The notes under the pieces are model-generated. The model was given only the letters and a program-made list of their open reading frames with translations, had not been told where the DNA came from and did not search any database. From Fictibacillus aquaticus (GTDB lineage Bacteria > Bacillota > Bacilli > Bacillales > Fictibacillaceae): a DNA stretch of 64,000 bases. The position numbers and the translations under genes are program-made. Where the stretch lies: positions 124,001 to 188,000 of the forward strand of contig NZ_NOII01000011.1 of the NCBI RefSeq assembly GCF_002245695.1. The letters are read 5' to 3'. Of the stretch, positions 58,369 to 64,000 are shown piece by piece (position 1 is the stretch's first letter; every line of letters begins with the position of its first letter).

Positions 58369-58397
58369 CCTCTCCGGGCAATCGGGGAGGTTTTTTT
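58369..58397 (+). promoter_or_regulatory. terminator-attenuator that contains the ABC-F ribosome site
   Basis: CCTCTCC (58369-58375) pairs with GGGGAGG (58384-58390), followed by seven T that lead straight into the ATG at 58398. GGGGAGG is also the only ribosome site, 7 bases from the ATG. When the stem forms, it both ends transcription and hides the site. An earlier GGAGAATAGG could compete for the CCTCTCC arm. Confidence 0.75.
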
Positions 58398-60146
58398 ATG
58401 AGTTTGCCTTTTTTAAGAGTGAAAAATATAAAGAAAAGCTTTGGAAATAAAGTAGTTTTAGGTGATGTGTCTTTTGAACTGAACGAGGGGGCTCGTGCCG
58501 GCCTTGTCGGCTTTAATGGTACCGGGAAGACGACACTCGCTGAGATTTTGACAGGTGCACTCGATTTTGAGGCTGGAACCATTGATACGTTCGGCCGTCA
58601 TTTGAAGATCGGTTATCTTCATCAATCGGTGGATTATACGGTCAATGATTTTACGCAGATGATGAGCAGTGAAGATGTTTACGAACACACGAGCCAGCTT
58701 GGACTGCAAAAAGCGAATCACTGGAATCAGGAAAAGCTGCACCATTTAAGCGGCGGGGAAAAATTAAAGCTGGCGCTGGCCAATGTGTGGGCATCGGATC
58801 CTGATTTCCTTATTCTTGATGAGCCGACGAACCACTTGGATTTGGATGGTGTGAAATGGCTTGTCGAGCAGCTCGAGGCATTTCGCGGAACAGCGATCAT
58901 CATTTCTCATGACCGTTATTTCCTGGATCGGACAGTTTCTTGTGTGCTGGAGCTTGAGGCTGGAAAGGTTCAAGTATATGACGGGAATTATACGGCGTAC
59001 CGTGATGAGAAAAAACGGCAGCACGAGATTCAGCTGCGGCACTATGAATCACAGCAGCGCTATAAGGAAAAAGTCGAGAACCAGATGGCGCAATACAAGG
59101 AATGGGCTGCCAAAGGACACCGGGATTCTACTAAACAAGGCGGATCTTCGTCAGAGAGCCGGCAGATGGGCTTAAAGGAGTTTCACCGTGCGAAAGCAAA
59201 GAAAACAGAGGCACGTGTAAAATCGAAGCTAAAGCGCCTAACATTGCAGATGAGCAAGACCGGGGTTGAGAAGCCGAAAGATGAAGCGTCTGTGTTTTTT
59301 CAATTCCAGAACGGTGAAAAGCGAGGCAAAAGGATTGTTGAGGCGAAAAAGCTCAGCAAGGAATTTGACGGCGTCACACTTTTTCAGGATACTGACTTTT
59401 ACGTAAAGCATGGCGAGCGTGTTGGCCTGCTTGGGAGGAACGGCTCTGGGAAAACAACGCTGATTCGTATGATGCTTGGTGAGCAGAACGCTTCTTGCGG
59501 CGAGCTGTGGCGGAGCCCTACCCTTAAGGTGGCTTATTTGAGCCAGGATGTCGGTGATTTGGATCCAGAGAAAACAACGATCGAGGCACTTGGGCTTGAA
59601 AATCGCGATGAGATCCTGCGGGCACGGACGATGCTCGCTAACCTTGGGCTGGATGAGAGTAAGATTCGGCAAAAGGTCAGCAGCTTGAGTCTTGGAGAAC
59701 GGACACGTGTGAAACTTACAGGTATGCTGCTTAGTGACTATGACATGCTTATTTTAGATGAGCCGACGAACCACCTTGATCTCCCAAGCCGAGAGCAGCT
59801 GGAAGAAACACTGAGCCAGTATAATGGTACTCTGCTCGTTGTTTCCCATGATACGTATTTTATGGAGAAGCTGTGTGATAAGCTGCTTGCTATTGAAGAT
59901 GGTGTGATTCGCCGTCATGAAATGGGGCTTCAGGAATATGAGGAGCGGAAAAATAAGAGTGCTGTTAAAGGTGTTTCTGAGGAGTCTATTGAAGAACAGC
60001 TGATGGTGCTTGATACGAAGCTGAACGCGGTGCTTGGGGAGCTTTGTATGATTGAGAAAGATAATCCACGGTTTGTTGAGCTGGATGGGGAGTTCTTGGC
60101 TCTGTCGCGGGCTAAGCGGGAGCTTGTAGAGCGAAAGGCGAAGTAA
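58398..60146 (+). CDS. ABC-F family ATPase, likely ribosome protection
   Basis: A 582-residue protein with two ATPase domains and no membrane helices, the ABC-F plan. Walker A motifs are GFNGTGKTT and GRNGSGKTT; signatures are LSGGEKLKL and LSLGERTRV; Walker B LILDEPTNHLDL occurs in both halves. A basic inter-domain linker (about residues 200-285, KEWAAKGHRDSTKQG) may act as the antibiotic-resistance arm. Members such as VmlR free ribosomes from antibiotics. The leader and attenuator upstream strongly support antibiotic-induced expression. Confidence 0.9.
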   Translation: MSLPFLRVKNIKKSFGNKVVLGDVSFELNEGARAGLVGFNGTGKTTLAEILTGALDFEAGTIDTFGRHLKIGYLHQSVDYTVNDFTQMMSSEDVYEHTSQLGLQKANHWNQEKLHHLSGGEKLKLALANVWASDPDFLILDEPTNHLDLDGVKWLVEQLEAFRGTAIIISHDRYFLDRTVSCVLELEAGKVQVYDGNYTAYRDEKKRQHEIQLRHYESQQRYKEKVENQMAQYKEWAAKGHRDSTKQGGSSSESRQMGLKEFHRAKAKKTEARVKSKLKRLTLQMSKTGVEKPKDEASVFFQFQNGEKRGKRIVEAKKLSKEFDGVTLFQDTDFYVKHGERVGLLGRNGSGKTTLIRMMLGEQNASCGELWRSPTLKVAYLSQDVGDLDPEKTTIEALGLENRDEILRARTMLANLGLDESKIRQKVSSLSLGERTRVKLTGMLLSDYDMLILDEPTNHLDLPSREQLEETLSQYNGTLLVVSHDTYFMEKLCDKLLAIEDGVIRRHEMGLQEYEERKNKSAVKGVSEESIEEQLMVLDTKLNAVLGELCMIEKDNPRFVELDGEFLALSRAKRELVERKAK

Positions 60147-60210
60147 ATGAATACTTTTTCAGCTCTGCTTCGTATTATTATTTAATCAACTGATATGGGG
60201 GCTTGTTCTA

Positions 60211-60660
60211 ATGACATTCACTGCAGAAAGAGATCGTTTTTTTGTTATCCTAATGTTTGTGACACTTTTTGTGGTGGGATGTTCGTTATTCATCCCCTTA
60301 TGGTTTGATAAAGAAAATCTGACAGCTGAGAATCTAACTGCAGTAAGTTCATTATATATTTTCACTATGGGTGTTATCCTCTGGGTAAGTTTCTTTTTTA
60401 AATATACTCTCCATAATGAATATCTGCTTGTTAAAGGCGGACCGGCAAAAAGCCGGATTTTATACAGCGATATAACAAAGGTGGCACCCGTTGACAATAT
60501 ATACACGGGGTTTCGTATGCATTCATCAAGGAACAGTATTGAAGTCTTTTATAAAACCGGCTGGACGGGAAGCGTGAAAATATCGCCCAAGAACCAGAAG
60601 CTGTTTATTGATGAACTTAAGAAGAGATGTCCTAATGCTGTTTTTGATAGCAGGTTGTAG
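60211..60660 (+). CDS. PH-like (DUF1200/YyaB-type) membrane protein
   Basis: A 149-residue protein with two N-terminal membrane helices (FVILMFVTLFVVGCSLFIPL and YIFTMGVILWVSFFF) and a PH-like domain (LLVKGGPAKSRILYSDITKV and SIEVFYKTGWTGSVKISP). This fits the DUF1200/YyaB family of unknown function. GGGGGC precedes the ATG. It is convergent with the YaaN gene across the repeat array. Confidence 0.8.
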   Translation: MTFTAERDRFFVILMFVTLFVVGCSLFIPLWFDKENLTAENLTAVSSLYIFTMGVILWVSFFFKYTLHNEYLLVKGGPAKSRILYSDITKVAPVDNIYTGFRMHSSRNSIEVFYKTGWTGSVKISPKNQKLFIDELKKRCPNAVFDSRL

Positions 60661-60675
60661 GTTTGTTAGGGGCTA

Positions 60676-60766
60676 GACCCGTAAAATTTGATTTTGACCC
60701 GTAAATTTAATTTTGGACCCGAGAATCTTCACTTTTGACCCGCAAATCCAGATTTAGACCCGCAAA
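60676..60766. repeat. 20-bp-phased GACCC array, copy 2
   Basis: GACCC starts at 60676, 60696, 60716, 60737 and 60757, spaced 20-21 bases. Four of five are followed by GTAAA, GCAAA or similar, with AT-rich half-units such as TTTGATTTT. It is the same type as the array at 19920-20035 and again separates convergent genes. Confidence 0.85.
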
Positions 60767-60786
60767 CCCCCACACACTCAAAAAAA

Positions 60787-60813
60787 GAGCCCAGAAGTCT
60801 GCCTTCGGGGCTC
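60787..60813 (-). terminator. intrinsic terminator of yaaN
   Basis: GAGCCC and GGGCTC arms with inner GAAG/CTTC pairing, then a run of T on the minus strand. Confidence 0.88.
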
Positions 60814-60827
60814 GTTTTTCAACTTGT

Positions 60828-61994
60828 TTACTCGCCTTTAATCTCCAGCAGCTTCTGTCTCAATCCAATTTCCATATCCGCAAGCTCATTTTCAGCTAAA
60901 CGGCGCTTGATTCGGCCTTCTTCCTGAATTTTCAGCGTTTCTTCCAATGTAGAAAGTAAATTAGCCTGGGTTTTCTTTAATGTTTCAATATCGATCAGGC
61001 CGCGTTCGTTCTCTTTCGCCGTCTCGATCGTGTTTGTCTTCAGCATCTCAGCATTCTTCAGCAACAATTCATTCGTTGTTTTAGAAACCTGCTTTTGTGC
61101 TTCAACCGCTGAACGCTGGCGCATCAGCGTCAGTGCGATCGCCACTTGGTTTTTCCATAACGGGATTGCCGTCATGATCGATGATTGGATTTTTTCAACT
61201 AATGCCTGGTTTGTGTTCTGGATTAGACGGATTTGCGGCGCACTCTGAATGGTAATCTCACGGCTCAGCTTCAGATCGTGCAGTCTTTTATCCAATCGGT
61301 CAGCGAACTGAACCATGTCGTTTACTTCCTGGAACTTCATTTGGTCTCCTGAAGCCTCAGCCTCTTTACGCAGCGCAGGAATCGTCTTTTGGTTCAGCTC
61401 ATCTAGCTTCACTTCACCAGCCGCAATGTATACGTTCAGCGCCTGGAAGTACTCTTTGTTATGCTCGTACAACTTTTCCATCATGACGATGTCAGACAGC
61501 AGGACGTTCTTGCTTCCGTCGAGCTTTACAGCGATCCGGTCGATCTGTGCGCCAGTCTTTTGATACTTGGACAGCACCTCTTGAACGGAACCGGTTACTT
61601 TTCCGAACATGCGGCTTATTAGCCCTGTCTTCTCTGATTTCAGCTCTTCCGGGTTTACTTCCTGCAGCTTTTTCATCAGGTCGCTGATAATTACTCCGAT
61701 CTCGCCTGCATCCTTCTTTTTCACTTGATCGAGCATCGTGTTTGAGAAAGACAGCAGCTTGGATTGCGCGGGTGCACCGTAAGTGATCATCGCCTGATGG
61801 TTTTTGGGGTCAATGCGCTCTGCCAGTTCGAGTGCCTTTGCCCGGTTTTCTTCAGGAATGACATCAATTAGACGGATCGGTTCATTATTGCTTTTTTGGA
61901 CTTCTTTTTTTTCAGCGCTGTCGCCGAAAGGATCGGACAGAAGATCATTCATTAGATCGCTGTCATCAAATAGAGGCGCTTTGTTTTCGCTCAT
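60828..61994 (-). CDS. yaaN: YaaN/TelA toxic-anion-resistance-family protein
   Basis: A 388-residue, almost entirely helical protein of the TelA (toxic anion resistance) family, as YaaN of B. subtilis. It shows text such as [20 protein letters not shown] and [20 protein letters not shown] that mark the family. Its ATG shares one base with the stop of xpaC, so the two are coupled. The xpaC-yaaN pair is conserved in bacilli; the precise role is unclear, with envelope or tellurite resistance suggested. Confidence 0.93.
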   Translation of the reverse strand: MSENKAPLFDDSDLMNDLLSDPFGDSAEKKEVQKSNNEPIRLIDVIPEENRAKALELAERIDPKNHQAMITYGAPAQSKLLSFSNTMLDQVKKKDAGEIGVIISDLMKKLQEVNPEELKSEKTGLISRMFGKVTGSVQEVLSKYQKTGAQIDRIAVKLDGSKNVLLSDIVMMEKLYEHNKEYFQALNVYIAAGEVKLDELNQKTIPALRKEAEASGDQMKFQEVNDMVQFADRLDKRLHDLKLSREITIQSAPQIRLIQNTNQALVEKIQSSIMTAIPLWKNQVAIALTLMRQRSAVEAQKQVSKTTNELLLKNAEMLKTNTIETAKENERGLIDIETLKKTQANLLSTLEETLKIQEEGRIKRRLAENELADMEIGLRQKLLEIKGE

Positions 61995-62647
61995 TATAAT
62001 CGCCTGCCTTCTTCTGGAATGGATGAATCTTTATTGGATTTGATGGAGTGCTTGGCAACGTCCAGTTCAAATTTTAAATCGCTCATGTCGTCGGAAAGGA
62101 CATGATATAAATCCTTCTCGATGGTCTCAGTCAATTCCTCTAATGTACGGCTTGTTTCTACAAGTGACTGGCTCATTTCGCGGCTCTTTTTCGGGCTGCT
62201 GGACAAAAACACGTATTTTTCAGCAAGTTCAACCGCTGAATCAAGATGGGTGAAATAAAATCGTTCCGCCTTGTAAAACCGCTTTGGCTCTCTTTTTGTG
62301 AGATTGTGTATTTTCCGGGCGATGCGCACGAGTTCAATTCTCCGCTTCAATGACCATATGTCCTTGATGGAAAAAAGCGCTTTTTGCAGCCGGAAAATCT
62401 TTGGCTTAGCTTCACGCAGGTTTTTCTGGATATAAAGATACTCACTGCGTGTAAGGTGATGCTTTTTCAGAAACTGGTGCTTCATATAAACTGAAGCCCC
62501 TGTATAAACAGCTGCACCGCCGCCTGTGGCGATTGCCGATGATAACAAAAAGGTTTGGTCAAAAGCGAAAAAACTGACGAGCCAGACGGTGACCGAACTT
62601 GGAACAGCAAGCCCCGTCCGTGCGGCAAATGCCAGAAATCCGTTCAT
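61994..62647 (-). CDS. xpaC: XpaC-like protein
   Basis: A 217-residue protein of the XpaC family, named for a link to hydrolysis of a phosphatase indicator dye. It has two N-terminal hydrophobic segments ([17 protein letters not shown] and [19 protein letters not shown]), then a helical cytoplasmic part with [18 protein letters not shown]-like text. It pairs with yaaN in one operon (1-base overlap), as in B. subtilis. Confidence 0.9.
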   Translation of the reverse strand: MNGFLAFAARTGLAVPSSVTVWLVSFFAFDQTFLLSSAIATGGGAAVYTGASVYMKHQFLKKHHLTRSEYLYIQKNLREAKPKIFRLQKALFSIKDIWSLKRRIELVRIARKIHNLTKREPKRFYKAERFYFTHLDSAVELAEKYVFLSSSPKKSREMSQSLVETSRTLEELTETIEKDLYHVLSDDMSDLKFELDVAKHSIKSNKDSSIPEEGRRL

Positions 62648-62732
62648 AGCTATCGACTCCTGTCTTCAACTCTTTGATTACTATACGAAAAAAAAACGTT
62701 CAGGGTTTCGTCATCATATTAAAAGAGCTTGT

Positions 62733-62861
62733 TTATTTTACTAGTTTTACCATAACCCATCTGCTGCATAACTTCCATTGACCCGCATATGTAATGTGCT
62801 CTAAGACTTCAGGCGTATATTTTATGTAAAAATCCGCTCTTGTAATGGGACATTTATTCAT
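62733..62861 (-). CDS. possible small protein of 42 residues
   Basis: The frame starts MNKCPITRADFYIKYT and ends SRWVMVKLVK. GGGTGT precedes the ATG at a short distance. A perfect inverted repeat (ATGGGACA/TGTCCCAT, 62845-62875) encloses the ribosome site and the start codon. No homologue is recognised. The size and the lack of neighbours make it doubtful. Confidence 0.35.
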   Translation of the reverse strand: MNKCPITRADFYIKYTPEVLEHITYAGQWKLCSRWVMVKLVK

Positions 62862-62889
62862 ACACCCTGTCCCATCACTGCATAAAATA
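62862..62889 (+). promoter_or_regulatory. sigma-K-like promoter of the large KxESS gene
   Basis: ACA (62862-62864), 16 bases and CATAAAATA (62881-62889, preceded by G) match the sigma-K pattern mACm-N16-gCATAnnnTA. It lies 61 bases before the ATG. This suggests late mother-cell expression. Confidence 0.5.
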
Positions 62890-62950
62890 GAGGGTAATAC
62901 CAAATGGCATATTTGTATTACACATCGACCGTTTTTAAGGAGTGTCACAT

Positions 62951-63376
62951 ATGTCTTGGAATAAGCATAAAAAATGCGAGAGCTCTTGGCACTGCAAGCC
63001 TGAAAGTTCTTCTTGCCATTGCAAGCACGAAAGCTCCTGGCACTGGAAGCACGAGAGCTCATCTTGCCATTGCAAGCACGAAAGCTCTTCCCTCCCTTGC
63101 TGGTGCAAACACGAAAGTTCTTCAAAGCATGAGAGCTCATGCCACTGCAAACACGAAAGCCCACAATGGAAACCGGAAAGTCCGCAATGGAAGCCCGAAA
63201 GCCCGCAATGGAAACCGGAAAGCTCTTGCCATCATAAGCACGAAAGCTCTTCTAGTTCTTCTAGTTCTTCTAGTTCATCAAGTTCTTCCAGCTCATCCAG
63301 TTCTTCTGGCGATTGCTGGAACTTCAAGAAAAAGAAGAAAAAGAAAAAGAAGCAGCACGAAAGCTCTAGCTGGTAA
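62951..63376 (+). CDS. large KxESS/His-Cys/poly-Ser repeat protein, possible spore coat component
   Basis: A 141-residue low-complexity protein built from KHESS, KPESS and KPESPQW units with CHCKHESS and WHWKHESS blocks. A run of about 20 Ser, a cluster of nine Lys and the end HESSSW follow. AAGGAG stands 8 bases before the ATG at 62951. His, Cys, Lys and Ser dominate. A sigma-K-like promoter is present. It resembles the 48-residue protein at 7866-8012 and, in style, CotG-like coat proteins. It may bind metals or be phosphorylated on Ser; this is inference. Confidence 0.7.
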   Translation: MSWNKHKKCESSWHCKPESSSCHCKHESSWHWKHESSSCHCKHESSSLPCWCKHESSSKHESSCHCKHESPQWKPESPQWKPESPQWKPESSCHHKHESSSSSSSSSSSSSSSSSSSSSGDCWNFKKKKKKKKKQHESSSW

Positions 63377-63395
63377 TCACCGCATGCTGAAATAT

Positions 63396-63425
63396 AAGAC
63401 CCCTTTTCTTTTGAGAAGGGGTCTT
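63396..63425. terminator. bidirectional terminator
   Basis: AAGACCCCTT and AAGGGGTCTT form a perfect 10-base stem with a 10-base loop. Confidence 0.87.
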
Positions 63426-63429
63426 TGGC

Positions 63430-63840
63430 TTAATCTCCGTTGTAATACTTGCAGCTATAAACAGATCCTGATTCTGTGTAAAGAAGCTCCGAATTGGCTT
63501 TCCCAGAAATTTTTGTACCTACCGGAAGTTTAGACGCATACACATCGACGTTTTTATCAAAGCTTCCATTAAAGGTCTGCTGAATTTTATAGTCGTTAAA
63601 CTCTAGACCGTCCTGCTTCCCTTCTTTCTCATATGTACATATCATTGGACCGCTCACATCAATAATAAAATCCTTCTTGTCTTTTTGCATTTCCTTCGCT
63701 GCTGCCAGCGCTTGTTCTTTTCCTTTTTCGTACATCTTATTTAACTGTCTCGCCCCCTGTACTTTAGGATCTAATTCTTCTTTACTGCAGCCGCCCATTA
63801 GCAGTGCGCCTCCGACTATAAGAGCATATATGATTTTCAT
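63430..63840 (-). CDS. lipoprotein of unknown function
   Basis: A 136-residue lipoprotein with lipobox MGGC (Cys 18) and a mature domain with two Cys (PMICTYEKEG and VYSCKYYNGD), probably a disulfide. The start overlaps the end of the upstream gene (ATGA, 3 bases), so the two are coupled. No family is recognised. Confidence 0.78.
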   Translation of the reverse strand: MKIIYALIVGGALLMGGCSKEELDPKVQGARQLNKMYEKGKEQALAAAKEMQKDKKDFIIDVSGPMICTYEKEGKQDGLEFNDYKIQQTFNGSFDKNVDVYASKLPVGTKISGKANSELLYTESGSVYSCKYYNGD

Positions 63841-64000
63841 TTTGATACAAACAGGCCGGTCGATTTTGTAATCATGATATAGCCTCCCCCTTCAACCATT
63901 TTTTGCTGAAGGAATCGTTCAAACGCGTTTACTTTTTCTCCGATCAGCTTTTCCTTCGCTTCTGTATGCGTAGAGCGCAGATAATCTATAACAGCTCGCA
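63837..64000 (-). CDS. C-terminal fragment of an unknown gene
   Basis: An open frame enters from the right edge and ends with the stop at 63837-63839. The visible ~53 residues read RAVIDYLRSTHTEAKEKLIG at first and end GGGYIMITKSTGLFVSK. The stop overlaps the start of the lipoprotein gene. The function cannot be told from this fragment. Confidence 0.65.
   Translation of the reverse strand, partial: RAVIDYLRSTHTEAKEKLIGEKVNAFERFLQQKMVEGGGYIMITKSTGLFVSK

Noticed and set aside
62904-63533. Alternative frames over the KxESS gene, up to 209 codons
   Set aside because: Low-complexity DNA keeps several frames open; only the 62951 frame has a good ribosome site and the ESSSW end shared with the 7866 gene.

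Overview
The window reads as chromosomal DNA of an endospore-forming Bacillota, most likely a member of the Bacillaceae. Strong GGAGG-type ribosome binding sites, TTG and GTG starts, compact operons with U-tailed terminators, a YukE/YukD/YukC type VII secretion locus, XpaC-YaaN, CwlK, a DgcK-like cyclase and sporulation-type promoter matches all point that way. No rRNA, tRNA, CRISPR array, transposase or phage gene was found. The genus is not fixed by the sequence; a glutaminyl-tRNA synthetase gene is unusual for bacilli.

Layout. 1-4.9 kb: type VII secretion genes essC (cut by the window edge), essB, esaB and esxA, then a divergent pair of LXG-helper-like genes with no toxin. 5-11 kb: an ArsR-controlled ABC-2 exporter whose repressor mRNA looks leaderless, a small KxESS-rich protein, a SIMPL protein, a hydrolase and a diguanylate cyclase. 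11-14.7 kb: glnS, a catechol-dioxygenase-like gene and a DUF2628 protein. 14.7-19 kb: an LXG polymorphic toxin with two helper genes and three small immunity-like genes. 19-26 kb: lipoprotein, FG-GAP-like protein, CwlK, FAD oxidase, MFS transporter, YhfK, PepSY protein. 26.4-29.2 kb: an operon resembling the haem-dependent oxidative N-demethylase (dimethylamine monooxygenase) system. 29-45 kb: a patchwork of hydrolases, Nudix, acetyltransferases, an AraC regulator, an ECF sigma/anti-sigma operon and a lone Opp-type permease pair.

45.3-50.5 kb is the most novel-looking block. A predicted secreted 42-residue peptide, two membrane-anchored thioredoxin-like proteins, a MauE/DoxX membrane protein, an ABC exporter and a small hydrophobic (or Cys-rich, depending on frame) peptide form one operon. 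It is divergent from an XRE-TPR regulator of the peptide-sensing type. I infer a peptide-controlled bacteriocin-like system with its own thiol-redox maturation; none of this is proven by sequence alone.

50.5-64 kb: VOC protein, YjdF-like membrane protein, a convergent Nudix and PLD-helicase-DUF3427 pair (possible defence or repair module), an L,D-transpeptidase, a PH-Excalibur repeat protein, an ABC-F protein behind a leader peptide and attenuator, XpaC-YaaN, and a second KxESS-rich protein behind a sigma-K-like promoter.

Two genome-scale signals cut across the genes. Three long convergent intergenic regions carry arrays of a GC-rich pentamer repeated every 20-21 bp, and the near-palindrome GGTACCGTACCCC recurs about ten times both between and inside genes.
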